A stretch of DNA of 36,830 bases from Scybalocola_A sp900557175 (GTDB lineage: Bacteria > Bacillota > Clostridia > Lachnospirales > Lachnospiraceae), in assembly GCA_937890745.1 (NCBI GenBank), contig CALADH010000070.1:1-36830 (forward strand), written 5' to 3'. Both the position numbers and the translations under genes were made by a program. The notes under the pieces are model-generated. The model was not told the origin of the DNA. It did no database searches and was given only the letters and a program-made list of their open reading frames with translations. Shown here in pieces: positions 24,706 to 32,319 of the stretch. The stretch's first letter is position 1; every line of letters starts with the position of its first letter.

Positions 24706-25051
24706 TTTGATTTCCTCCCCGCAGTCCGGCTTCGTATAAAAGACCGCAAGCCGTAAACATTGAAAGCTCTGTCGTCATGACTGCGAGCCCATGGCGTCCG
24801 GCAAGAGCGAGCATCTGTGCATCCGGTATCTTGCCGCGGACAAAAACAATACATATAATATCCATCATTTCAGCAGTGCGCATGACCTGCGGATTGCAAA
24901 GTCCTGTTAAAAGTACGGACTGGTCTTTAAAAAAAGCAAGTACATCGCTCATCATATCAGAGCCGCAGGCGGTGTGAACCTCCCTGTCTAAAGCATCTTC
25001 GCCGCTGTGAAGTGTGGCACAGAGCAGGGACATAATTTCACGGACTTTCAT
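24698..25051 (-). CDS. DRTGG-domain protein (second copy, first gene of operon)
   Basis: The 117-residue protein resembles the DRTGG protein at 22469-22810 in size and fold pattern: 'VLLTGLCNPQVMRTAEMMDIICIVFVRG' and 'ALAGRHGLAVMTTELSMFTACGLLYEAG' give two beta-alpha units. It starts with 'MKVREIMSLL', similar in feel to ligand-binding DRTGG modules. GGGAGGAATCACA precedes the ATG. It is the first gene behind the minus-strand promoter and overlaps the ATPase gene by 8 bases. The function is unknown. A regulatory ligand- or partner-binding role is inferred from context. Confidence 0.72.
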   Translation of the reverse strand: MKVREIMSLLCATLHSGEDALDREVHTACGSDMMSDVLAFFKDQSVLLTGLCNPQVMRTAEMMDIICIVFVRGKIPDAQMLALAGRHGLAVMTTELSMFTACGLLYEAGLRGGNQNE

Positions 25052-25153
25052 TGTGATTCCTCCCAGTTTAAAATTGTTTTAAAGGCATGGATGTTAAAAC
25101 ATAAGGCATACATCCTGAACTTTATGAATTATCGGAAAATTATACATACATAT

Positions 25154-25182
25154 AGTATAACATTGAGTATGGAAGTTTTCAA
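25154..25182 (-). promoter_or_regulatory. promoter of the HydS-like signalling operon
   Basis: On the minus strand TTGAAA (25182-25177), a 17-base spacer and TATACT (25159-25154) precede the first DRTGG gene by about 100 bases. The spacing is optimal. Confidence 0.65.
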
Positions 25183-25200
25183 TAAAATGAAAACAAATGC

Positions 25201-25214
25201 TTGTTAATTAACAA
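25201..25214. promoter_or_regulatory. TTGTTAATTAACAA palindrome, possible Rex-like operator
   Basis: A perfect 14-base palindrome lies between the two divergent hydrogenase-locus promoters, 19 bases upstream of the minus-strand -35. The half-sites TTGTTAA/TTAACAA are those of clostridial Rex operators, but the usual four-base spacer between them is missing. Binding by the NADH-sensing repressor Rex is therefore a hypothesis. Confidence 0.45.
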
Positions 25215-25307
25215 ACATAATGTATAAACTAACATAAGCTTATACGAAAAATATATGTTTAAAAATCATAAAAATTTTGAAAAATTATAGCAATTTATAA
25301 ATGATAG

Positions 25308-25316
25308 TGATATAAT
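25308..25316 (+). promoter_or_regulatory. extended -10 promoter of the hydC-hydA operon
   Basis: TGATATAAT (25308-25316) is a perfect -10 with an upstream TG extension. The -35 position (25288-25293, TAGCAA) is poor, as is common for extended -10 promoters. The HydC start lies 40 bases downstream of the -10. Confidence 0.6.
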
Positions 25317-25355
25317 GGACGGAGAAAATTTGTTTGAAAATAAGGAGTGAGCGTA

Positions 25356-25850
25356 TTGAGTTGTAAGAAAAAAGGGGTTCCTTTTACGGGAAGTGAGGAA
25401 CAAAAACAGGCGCTGATGCAGGTCATTGATGCACTTAAAAACGAAAAAGGCGCATTGATGCCGATTATGCAGAAGGCGCAGGAAATTTACGGCTATCTGC
25501 CGATTGAAGTACAGACGATGATCGCCGACGGCATGGGGATTCCTCTTGAAAAGGTATACGGCGTGGCAACATTTTATTCCCAGTTTGCTTTAAATCCGAA
25601 AGGAAAATATCAGATTTCAGTCTGTCTCGGCACAGCCTGCTATGTCAAAGGCTCAGGTGAGATTTATGCAAAGCTGCAGGAGCTTTTAGGCATTAAAGGC
25701 GGCGAGTGCACACCGGACGGCAAGTTTTCACTGGATGCCTGCCGTTGTGTGGGTGCCTGCGGTCTTGCGCCGGTCATGATGATTAACGGCGAGGTTTACG
25801 GAAGACTGACACCGGATCAGATTGAGGGCATACTGGCAAAGTATGAATAA
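25356..25850 (+). CDS. hydC: HydC, NuoE-like [2Fe-2S] subunit of electron-bifurcating hydrogenase
   Basis: A TTG start at 25356 is chosen because AAGGAG stands 8 bases upstream. The GTG at 25347 would overlap it. The 164-residue protein has the helical N-terminal part and the thioredoxin-like C-terminal domain of the 24-kDa complex I subunit, with all four cluster ligands: C90-x4-C95 and C131-x3-C135. In HydABC enzymes this subunit carries one [2Fe-2S] cluster next to the flavin subunit HydB. It is the first gene of the + strand operon. Length (about 160) fits HydC/NuoE. Confidence 0.9.
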   Translation: MSCKKKGVPFTGSEEQKQALMQVIDALKNEKGALMPIMQKAQEIYGYLPIEVQTMIADGMGIPLEKVYGVATFYSQFALNPKGKYQISVCLGTACYVKGSGEIYAKLQELLGIKGGECTPDGKFSLDACRCVGACGLAPVMMINGEVYGRLTPDQIEGILAKYE

Positions 25851-25855
25851 AGCCT

Positions 25856-26413
25856 ATGATGCCTGAAATTTCAATGAATATTTTGGATGTTGCCCAAAAT
25901 TCCGTGCGGGCGGGGGCGCGTCTTATCGGCATTACGGTTGCGGTTGATGAGAATGCGGATACACTGACTGTTGTGATTGAAGATGACGGCTGCGGAATGT
26001 CAGAAACGCAGGTGCGTCAGGTGACAGATCCTTTTTTCACAACGCGGACAACGCGGAAGGTGGGACTTGGTGTCCCGTTTTTTAAGCTGGCAGCTGAAGC
26101 TTCCGGGGGCAGTTTTTTTATTACATCCGAAGAAGGAAAAGGAACAAAGGTTACGGCTGTGTTTGGTTATCGTCATATTGACCGGATGCCTCTCGGTGAT
26201 ATTTCGGCGACGATCCATACACTTGTCACATTCAATACGGAAATAGATTTTATTTATAAATATTCATATAACGGAAAATCATTTGAGCTGGATACACGGC
26301 AGTTCCGGGAGGTTTTAGACGGCGTCCCGTTTAATGTGCCGGAAGTGTCCGATTATATTATGGAATATCTGAAAGAAAATAAGTCAGAGACAGACGGCGG
26401 CGCCGTTTTATAG
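25856..26413 (+). CDS. GHKL-ATPase (histidine-kinase-like) protein in the hydrogenase operon
   Basis: The 185-residue protein is a HATPase_c domain: 'MNILDVAQNSVRAGAR' is the N box, 'IEDDGCGMS' is G1, 'GLGVPFFKLAAEASGG' is G2, and a GKGT segment follows. There is no sensor, transmembrane or dimerisation/phospho-acceptor domain, and an extra C-terminal region of about 70 residues follows the ATPase domain. Homologues are known to me inside hydABC operons of thermophilic and gut clostridia, but their role is not established. No strong ribosome binding site precedes it. The start lies 5 bases after the hydC stop, so translation is probably coupled. Confidence 0.82.
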   Translation: MMPEISMNILDVAQNSVRAGARLIGITVAVDENADTLTVVIEDDGCGMSETQVRQVTDPFFTTRTTRKVGLGVPFFKLAAEASGGSFFITSEEGKGTKVTAVFGYRHIDRMPLGDISATIHTLVTFNTEIDFIYKYSYNGKSFELDTRQFREVLDGVPFNVPEVSDYIMEYLKENKSETDGGAVL

Positions 26414-26440
26414 AGGGCGCGCCTTGTAAGGAGGAATATC

Positions 26441-26812
26441 ATGAAATCTCTTGCAGAATTAAAAGCAATCAGGGAAAAGATGCAGGGACAGGTCGGTATG
26501 CGCGGCGAGGACTCCAATCAGACGAGAGTTGTTGTCGGTATGGCGACGTGCGGCATTGCCAGCGGCGCAAGACCGGTACTGCTTAAACTATCAGAGGAAG
26601 TTCAGAAACGGGGGCTTACCAATGTTGTCGTGACTCAGACAGGCTGCATCGGTCTTTGTCAGTATGAGCCGATTGTCGAAGTGTTTGAGCCGGGCAGGGA
26701 TAAGGTGACTTATGTAAAGATGACACCGGATAAGGCGGTCACTGTTGTGGAACAGCATCTGATCAGAGGTCAGATTGTTGATGAATATACACTTGGAAAT
26801 ACTAAATTATAG
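26441..26812 (+). CDS. (2Fe-2S) ferredoxin-like thioredoxin-fold protein
   Basis: The 123-residue protein has the thioredoxin-like ferredoxin fold found at the N terminus of HydB and in HydC. The segment 'GMATCGIASGARPVL' and 'TQTGCIGLCQYEP' are diagnostic. Only three cysteines are present in cluster positions (C37, C69, C73): the position where C-x4-C would place the second ligand (residue 42) is glycine. The protein may bind its cluster with a different ligand or may not bind one. AAGGAGGAAT precedes the ATG. It lies 15 bases before hydB, so it should be made together with the enzyme, as an electron carrier or accessory subunit. Confidence 0.85.
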   Translation: MKSLAELKAIREKMQGQVGMRGEDSNQTRVVVGMATCGIASGARPVLLKLSEEVQKRGLTNVVVTQTGCIGLCQYEPIVEVFEPGRDKVTYVKMTPDKAVTVVEQHLIRGQIVDEYTLGNTKL

Positions 26813-26827
26813 TGAGGGGGAGTCGTC

Positions 26828-28621
26828 ATGTATCGTGCACATGTGTTAGTCTGCGGCGGAACGGGATGTACTTCTTCGGGAAGCCAGAAGGTAATTGAAG
26901 CACTGGAAAGAGAATTAAAGAAAAACGGCCTTGAAAATGAGGTGGCTGTTGTAAAGACAGGCTGCCACGGCTTATGTGCTGCCGGACCGATTATGGTTGT
27001 TTATCCGGAAGCCACATTTTATTCGATGGTTCAGGAGGATGATGTGCCGGAGATCGTCTCAGAACATCTTCTAAAAGGACGTATTGTCAAGCGCCTTGTT
27101 TATAAAGAAGAAGACGAAAAGACGCAGGGTATCAAATCATTAAATGATACAGATTTTTATAAGAAGCAGCACAGAATTGCGCTCAGAAACTGCGGTGTCA
27201 TTAACCCGGAAAATATTGATGAATACATTGGTACCGGCGGTTATGAGGCACTTGGCAGGGTGCTTACGGAAATGTCGCCGGATGATGTCATTCAGCTTAT
27301 TTTAGACAGCGGTCTCAGAGGCCGCGGCGGTGCAGGCTTCCCGACAGGGCTTAAATGGCGCTTTGCTTCCGGCAACAGAGGCAATGTTCAAAAGTATGTC
27401 TGCTGTAATGCTGACGAGGGTGATCCGGGCGCATTTATGGACCGTTCCGTCTTAGAGGGCGATCCGCACGTTGTTCTTGAGGCGATGGCTATTGCCGGAT
27501 ATGCTATCGGAGCAAATCAGGGATATATTTATGTCCGTGCTGAATATCCGATTGCGGTTGAGCGTCTTAAAATTGCGATTGGCCAGGCGAGAGAATACGG
27601 ACTGCTCGGTAAAAATATTTTTGATACAGGCTTTGATTTTGATATTGATCTTCGTCTCGGCGCCGGCGCTTTCGTCTGTGGTGAGGAGACAGCGCTGATG
27701 ACGTCCATCGAGGGCAACAGAGGCGAGCCAAGACCAAGACCGCCGTTCCCGGCAGTGAAAGGTCTTTTTGCACAGCCGACAATTTTAAATAATGTTGAAA
27801 CCTATGCCAATATCCCTCAGATTATTTTAAACGGTCCGGAGTGGTTTTCATCAATGGGTACGGAAAAGTCCAAGGGTACAAAGGTATTTGCTCTGGGCGG
27901 CAAGATTAACAATACAGGTCTTGTGGAAATCCCGATGGGCACAACACTTCGTACTGTTGTCGAGGAAATCGGCGGCGGTATTCCAAATGGCAAGAAGTTT
28001 AAGGCGGCTCAGACCGGCGGCCCGTCCGGCGGCTGTATACCGGCAGAGCATTATGATATTCCGATTGATTACGATAATCTTATAAGTATTGGCTCGATGA
28101 TGGGCTCCGGCGGTCTTATCGTTATGGATGAGGATAACTGTATGGTTGATATTGCCAAGTTCTTCCTCGAATTTACAGTGGATGAGTCTTGCGGCAAATG
28201 TACGCCGTGCCGTATCGGTACAAAGCGTATGTACGAGATTCTTGATAAGATTACAAAGGGCAACGGTACACTTGAAGATTTGGATAAGCTTGAAAAGCTT
28301 TGCTATTATATTAAGGATAATGCGCTGTGCGGTCTTGGACAGACAGCGCCGAACCCTGTGCTTTCCACACTGAAATATTTCCGGGACGAGTATGTAGCCC
28401 ATGTTGTTGATAAGAAATGTCCGGCCGGCGTCTGCCGCAGTCTTGTGCGCTATAAGATTGATGCCGATAAGTGTAAGGGCTGCACGTTGTGTGCAAGAAA
28501 CTGTCCGAACGATGCGATTGTCGGCAAGGTGAAGGAAGTTCACATGATTGTTCAGGACAAGTGCATTAAGTGCGGCACATGTATTGAAAAATGCCGTTTC
28601 GGTGCGATTTATAAAGAGTGA
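26828..28621 (+). CDS. hydB: HydB, flavin/NADH-binding subunit of electron-bifurcating [FeFe] hydrogenase
   Basis: The 597-residue NuoF-like protein has an N-terminal [2Fe-2S] thioredoxin-like domain (C9, C14, C46, C50), the FMN/NAD(H) domain (G165-RGGAGFPTGLKW and 'NADEGDPGAF' from 194), the SLBB region, the N3-type [4Fe-4S] site (C455, C458, C461, C501), and a C-terminal ferredoxin domain with two [4Fe-4S] motifs (C549/552/555/559 and C579/582/585/589). This full layout is specific to HydB of bifurcating hydrogenases, not complex I. It couples NADH and reduced ferredoxin to H2 formation, or the reverse. HydA follows with only 14 bases between them. Confidence 0.95.
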   Translation: MYRAHVLVCGGTGCTSSGSQKVIEALERELKKNGLENEVAVVKTGCHGLCAAGPIMVVYPEATFYSMVQEDDVPEIVSEHLLKGRIVKRLVYKEEDEKTQGIKSLNDTDFYKKQHRIALRNCGVINPENIDEYIGTGGYEALGRVLTEMSPDDVIQLILDSGLRGRGGAGFPTGLKWRFASGNRGNVQKYVCCNADEGDPGAFMDRSVLEGDPHVVLEAMAIAGYAIGANQGYIYVRAEYPIAVERLKIAIGQAREYGLLGKNIFDTGFDFDIDLRLGAGAFVCGEETALMTSIEGNRGEPRPRPPFPAVKGLFAQPTILNNVETYANIPQIILNGPEWFSSMGTEKSKGTKVFALGGKINNTGLVEIPMGTTLRTVVEEIGGGIPNGKKFKAAQTGGPSGGCIPAEHYDIPIDYDNLISIGSMMGSGGLIVMDEDNCMVDIAKFFLEFTVDESCGKCTPCRIGTKRMYEILDKITKGNGTLEDLDKLEKLCYYIKDNALCGLGQTAPNPVLSTLKYFRDEYVAHVVDKKCPAGVCRSLVRYKIDADKCKGCTLCARNCPNDAIVGKVKEVHMIVQDKCIKCGTCIEKCRFGAIYKE

Positions 28622-28635
28622 TGGGGGTGCGTGAC

Positions 28636-30387
28636 ATGGAAAATATAAATATTAAAATCAATGGGATGGCAGTCAGTGCGCCTGCCGGCTCTACAATTTT
28701 AGAGGCAGCGCGCCTTGCCCATATTGAGATACCGACACTTTGTTTTTTAAAGGGAGTCAATGAGATTGGCGCCTGCCGTGTCTGTGTTGTCGAGGTGAAA
28801 GGGGCAAGAAGTCTTGTTGCTTCCTGTGTTTACCCGATTAACGAGGGCATGGAGGTGTTTACAAATACGCCGAAGGTTTTAGAGTCGAGAAAGAAGACGG
28901 TTCAGCTTCTTTTATCCGACCACAGGAGAGAGTGTCTTGCCTGTACAAGAAGCGGCAACTGTGAGCTGCAGCAGCTTGCAAAAGAGCTTGGCGTTAAGGA
29001 TGAAGGCTACTATGACGGTGCTGTGAGCGACAGTATTTATGACGACTCGGCGGCGCATATGATCCGCGATAACAGTAAATGTATACTTTGCCGCCGCTGC
29101 AGTGCTGTCTGCGAGAAGGTTCAGGGCATCGGCGTAATCGGCGCCAATGAGCGTGGCTTTAAAACATATATCGGTCAGGCTTTTGATATGGATCTGGCAG
29201 ATACAAGCTGCGTTTCATGCGGCCAGTGTATTGCAGTCTGTCCGACAGGCGCTCTGACAGAAAAAGATTATACGGATAAAGTATTTGAAGCGATTGCAGA
29301 TCCGGATAAATATGTCGTTGTTCAGACGGCACCGTCGGTGAGAGCGGCGCTTGGTGAGGAATTTGGTTATCCGATAGGCACAAATGTTGAGGGCAAGATG
29401 GCGGCAGCCTTAAGACGGCTCGGTTTTGATAAAGTTTTTGATACAGACTTTGCAGCCGATCTGACGATTATGGAGGAAGCGACAGAGTTTCTTGACCGTG
29501 TGAAAAACGGCGGTGTACTTCCGCTCATTACATCATGTTCGCCGGGCTGGGTTAAGTACTGCGAGCATTATTTCCCGGATATGACAGATAATTTATCTTC
29601 CTGTAAATCACCGCAGCAGATGTTCGGTGCTGTGTTAAAAACATATTATGCCGAAAAAGAGGGTATCGATCCGGCAAAGATTGTCAGTGTCAGCGTGATG
29701 CCTTGTACGGCGAAAAAGTTTGAGGTCGGCCGTGACGGCGAGGCGGCTTCCGGCTATCCTGATGTGGATATTGCCATTACAACAAGAGAGCTTGCGCGGA
29801 TGATCCGCCGCGTCGGCCTGAAGTTTACGGAGCTTCCTGATGAAAAGTTTGACGAGCCGCTTGGCATTTCGACAGGTGCGGGCGTTATTTTCGGCGCAAC
29901 CGGCGGCGTCATGGAAGCGGCTTTAAGAACAGCGGTCGAGACATTGACCGGCGAGGAACTAAAAACACTTGAGTTTACAGATGTCAGAGGCGTTGAGGGC
30001 ATTAAAGAGGCAGCCTACGATGTGGCCGGCATGAATATTAAGGTGGCAGTCGCTTCGGGACTTGGCAATGCGAAGAAGCTTCTTGAAAAAGTCAAAGCCG
30101 GCGAAGCTGACTATCAATTTATAGAAATTATGGGATGTCCGGGCGGCTGTGTCAACGGCGGCGGACAGCCTCAGGTGCCGGGCCCTATCAGAAATGTGAC
30201 GGATATCCGTGCCCTGCGCGCAAAGGCGCTCTACAGTCAGGACGAGGCGATGACGCTTCGCAAGTCCCATGATAATCCGGCAGTGAAGAAGCTCTACGAG
30301 GAATATCTCGGTGCGCCGGGAAGCCATAAGGCTCATGAAATTCTTCACACAACTTATGTGAAGCGAACCGTTCATAAGCTTGTATAA
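28636..30387 (+). CDS. hydA: HydA, catalytic [FeFe] hydrogenase subunit (bifurcating type)
   Basis: The start at 28636 is chosen because GGGGGTG precedes it. In-frame GTG/ATG codons 15-18 bases earlier overlap hydB. The 583-residue protein has an N-terminal [2Fe-2S] domain (C36, C47, C50, C64), a His/Cys [4Fe-4S] site (H96, C100, C103, C109), two [4Fe-4S] motifs (C149/152/155/159 and C192/195/198/202), the H-cluster domain and the C-terminal small-subunit region. Loop motifs are T299-S-C-S-P-G-W305, M355-P-C357-TAKKFE, and E497-IMG-C501-PGG-C505-VNGGG. L1 has Ser where many enzymes have a second Cys. Maturases HydEFG are not in the window. Confidence 0.95.
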   Translation: MENINIKINGMAVSAPAGSTILEAARLAHIEIPTLCFLKGVNEIGACRVCVVEVKGARSLVASCVYPINEGMEVFTNTPKVLESRKKTVQLLLSDHRRECLACTRSGNCELQQLAKELGVKDEGYYDGAVSDSIYDDSAAHMIRDNSKCILCRRCSAVCEKVQGIGVIGANERGFKTYIGQAFDMDLADTSCVSCGQCIAVCPTGALTEKDYTDKVFEAIADPDKYVVVQTAPSVRAALGEEFGYPIGTNVEGKMAAALRRLGFDKVFDTDFAADLTIMEEATEFLDRVKNGGVLPLITSCSPGWVKYCEHYFPDMTDNLSSCKSPQQMFGAVLKTYYAEKEGIDPAKIVSVSVMPCTAKKFEVGRDGEAASGYPDVDIAITTRELARMIRRVGLKFTELPDEKFDEPLGISTGAGVIFGATGGVMEAALRTAVETLTGEELKTLEFTDVRGVEGIKEAAYDVAGMNIKVAVASGLGNAKKLLEKVKAGEADYQFIEIMGCPGGCVNGGGQPQVPGPIRNVTDIRALRAKALYSQDEAMTLRKSHDNPAVKKLYEEYLGAPGSHKAHEILHTTYVKRTVHKLV

Positions 30388-30423
30388 TGGTTTGCAAAAT
30401 TTAATAAAGCCTTCTTAATTACT

Positions 30424-30467
30424 CCGGCAGATGTACCACCAAATTAAAACATCTGCCGGGTTTTTTT
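30424..30467 (+). terminator. intrinsic terminator of the hydrogenase operon
   Basis: CCGGCAGATGT (30424-30434) pairs with ACATCTGCCGG (30449-30459) and is followed by seven T residues (30461-30467). It lies 36 bases after the hydA stop. Confidence 0.93.
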
Positions 30468-30506
30468 ACAATTAATTAAGATTATTTAAAGAATTTTTAT
30501 ATTACC

Positions 30507-30535
30507 TTGAATTAAAGGCTTTTATGGGGTATCAT
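30507..30535 (+). promoter_or_regulatory. promoter for the flippase-like/PssA-like pair
   Basis: TTGAAT (30507-30512), a 17-base spacer and TATCAT (30530-30535) precede the coding region by 37 bases. Confidence 0.55.
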
Positions 30536-30572
30536 CATAATAGCGCTAATGAGAATAGTTATGGAGGCAGTT

Positions 30573-31598
30573 ATGAGAAAACATGCGAAGGTAATAATAA
30601 ACACTGCTTTTTTATTGCTGCTTCTGTTTGCGACAACATTTTTTTTGTTCAGGGACAGGGAGCTTGGCGATATTTTTTCGGCAATACACGGCGCGGATAA
30701 GCGGTATCTGGCGGCCGGACTGCTGCTTGTTCTTATCTTTGTATGCAGTGAGTCGGTCATTATTCATTATCTTATGAGGCTTTTAAAGCATAAAGTGCCG
30801 TTGAAAAGGTGCGTTAAGTATTCTTTTGTCGGTTTCTTTTTCAGCAGTGTCACACCATCTGCTACCGGCGGGCAGCCGATGCAGGTGTATTATATGCAAA
30901 GGGACGGGCTCTCGGCGTCGGTTGCCGCACTTGTTCTTTTGATTATTACAGTAGCCTATAAGGCTGTGCTCGTTATTTTAAGCGGGCTTATGTTTTTGTT
31001 TAAGAAAGATTTTATTGCCGCAAATTTAGGCAATGTTAAATATATTTTAATTTACGGCGTTATTGTCAATGTGGCATTTATTTTATTTTTGCTTGTTGTT
31101 ATATTTAAAGAATCACTGGCAAAGCGCGTTATCCATTATTCGGTCTGTTTTTTGACAAAAATAAAGATGATTAAGCATCCTGAGGCGGCAGAGGGAAAAT
31201 GTCTGATGATTATGGAGCCCTATCATGAGGGTGCCCTGTATATAAAGCAGCATCTCGGCGTGCTTATCAATGTTTTTTTTATTACGGTATTCCAGAGAGT
31301 CAGTCTTTTTTTAGTGACTTATTGTGTTTACCGTTCATTCGGACTTCATGGTGTCAGTGCTGCTGATATTGTCACACTTCAGACAATTATAGCGCTGGCG
31401 GTTGATATGCTGCCGCTTCCGGGCGGTATCGGAGCCAGTGAGACAAGCTTTCTGGCAATGTTTCAGACAATATTCGGACCGGCGCTTCTTATGCCGGGAA
31501 TGCTCTTAAGCCGCGGTATCAGCTATTATGCGCTTGTGGCAATCAGCGGGGCGGTGACTGTCGGCGCCCATATTATCAGTATGCGAAAGAAACACTGA
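30573..31598 (+). CDS. flippase-like / lysylphosphatidylglycerol-synthase transmembrane-domain protein (UPF0104, MprF N-domain type)
   Basis: The start at 30573 is chosen because GGAGG stands 5 bases upstream. Two earlier in-frame ATGs lack a site. The 341-residue protein has about eight membrane helices and the family's conserved segments 'FFSSVTPSATGGQPMQVYYM' and 'LPLPGGIGASETSFL'. It corresponds to the flippase half of MprF only: the soluble aminoacyl-transferase domain is absent, so it cannot make lysyl-PG itself. A lipid-flipping or glycolipid-export role is inferred. It sits 35 bases before a phosphatidyltransferase gene, likely in the same transcript. Confidence 0.88.
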   Translation: MRKHAKVIINTAFLLLLLFATTFFLFRDRELGDIFSAIHGADKRYLAAGLLLVLIFVCSESVIIHYLMRLLKHKVPLKRCVKYSFVGFFFSSVTPSATGGQPMQVYYMQRDGLSASVAALVLLIITVAYKAVLVILSGLMFLFKKDFIAANLGNVKYILIYGVIVNVAFILFLLVVIFKESLAKRVIHYSVCFLTKIKMIKHPEAAEGKCLMIMEPYHEGALYIKQHLGVLINVFFITVFQRVSLFLVTYCVYRSFGLHGVSAADIVTLQTIIALAVDMLPLPGGIGASETSFLAMFQTIFGPALLMPGMLLSRGISYYALVAISGAVTVGAHIISMRKKH

Positions 31599-31609
31599 CA
31601 GACTGTCAG
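31595..31609. promoter_or_regulatory. CTGACAG-A-CTGTCAG palindrome at a gene end
   Basis: A perfect 15-base palindrome covers the stop codon of the flippase-like gene, 25 bases before the phosphatidyltransferase start. It could be an operator or a short RNA hairpin between the two cistrons. There is no T-run, so it is not a typical terminator. Confidence 0.4.
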
Positions 31610-31633
31610 CCAATTGGGAAAGGAAAGAAAGTT

Positions 31634-32251
31634 ATGATAGGTTTTTACAATTATTCGGTCATTCTTACATATATCGGTCTGGCGTCGGCGCTGTTTGGCA
31701 TGACGCAGGCCATTTCGGGCAATATTAAGATTTCTCTTGTCTGTCTGATGATTTCGGGCATCTGCGATATGTTTGACGGCAAGATTGCCCGAAGTATGAA
31801 GCGGACGGAGGATGAGAAAAGATTCGGCATTCAGATAGACTCCCTTTGTGATTTGGTATGCTTTGGTGTTTTTCCCGCAATCATTGGTTATTCGATTGGT
31901 ATGAAGTCTCCGGTATGTGTTATTTTTCTTGTGTGCTATGTGCTTGCGGCGCTTATTCGTCTCGCATTTTTTAATGTGATGGAGGAAAAACGTCAGAGTG
32001 AGACAGATGCACTGATGAAGTATTACCGCGGAATGCCTGTCACAATGGCGGCACTGATTTTCCCGGCAGTATTTCTTGTTCACTTCCTGATGAACATTCC
32101 GCTGGTGATGATATATTCGGCAGGCATTGTCATCGTTGCGTTTCTTTTTGTTCTTGATTTTAAAGTAAAAAAAGCCGGACAGGCGGCCATGATTTTTATG
32201 TCACTTGTGGGCATTGGAATATTGGTGGGATTGATGGTATTTTGTAAATAG
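31634..32251 (+). CDS. pssA: CDP-alcohol phosphatidyltransferase, phosphatidylserine synthase-like
   Basis: The 205-residue integral membrane protein has the CDP-alcohol phosphotransferase motif D-G-x2-A-R...G-x3-D-x3-D in 'DMFDGKIARSM' and 'FGIQIDSLCDLVCFGVFP'. Eleven residues separate the AR and the G instead of the usual eight, as seen in some type II phosphatidylserine synthases. 'DSLCDLVCFGVFPA' points to PssA rather than PgsA. It would make phosphatidylserine from CDP-diacylglycerol and serine. No phosphatidylserine decarboxylase is adjacent. GGAAAGGAAAG precedes the ATG. A strong terminator follows. Confidence 0.83.
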   Translation: MIGFYNYSVILTYIGLASALFGMTQAISGNIKISLVCLMISGICDMFDGKIARSMKRTEDEKRFGIQIDSLCDLVCFGVFPAIIGYSIGMKSPVCVIFLVCYVLAALIRLAFFNVMEEKRQSETDALMKYYRGMPVTMAALIFPAVFLVHFLMNIPLVMIYSAGIVIVAFLFVLDFKVKKAGQAAMIFMSLVGIGILVGLMVFCK

Positions 32252-32262
32252 AGATGAAGTGA

Positions 32263-32301
32263 AAACCCCCGGTTGCAGGATGAATCTGCAGCCGGGGGTT
32301 T
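32263..32301. terminator. strong bidirectional terminator
   Basis: AAACCCCCGGTTGCAG (32263-32278) and CTGCAGCCGGGGGTTT (32286-32301) form a 16-pair stem with a single G-U pair and a 7-base loop, between the convergent pssA-like and bceB-like genes. Confidence 0.92.
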
Positions 32302-32319
32302 GGTTTTGGATGAATATGT

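Noticed and set aside
25856..26413. ATPase-fold protein as a complete sensor histidine kinase
   Set aside because: There is no sensor, membrane segment or phospho-acceptor histidine domain. It is only the ATPase fold plus a short unknown domain.
30573..31598. Full MprF lysyl-phosphatidylglycerol synthase
   Set aside because: Only the transmembrane flippase-like part is present. The soluble transferase domain is missing and the next gene is an unrelated phosphatidyltransferase.
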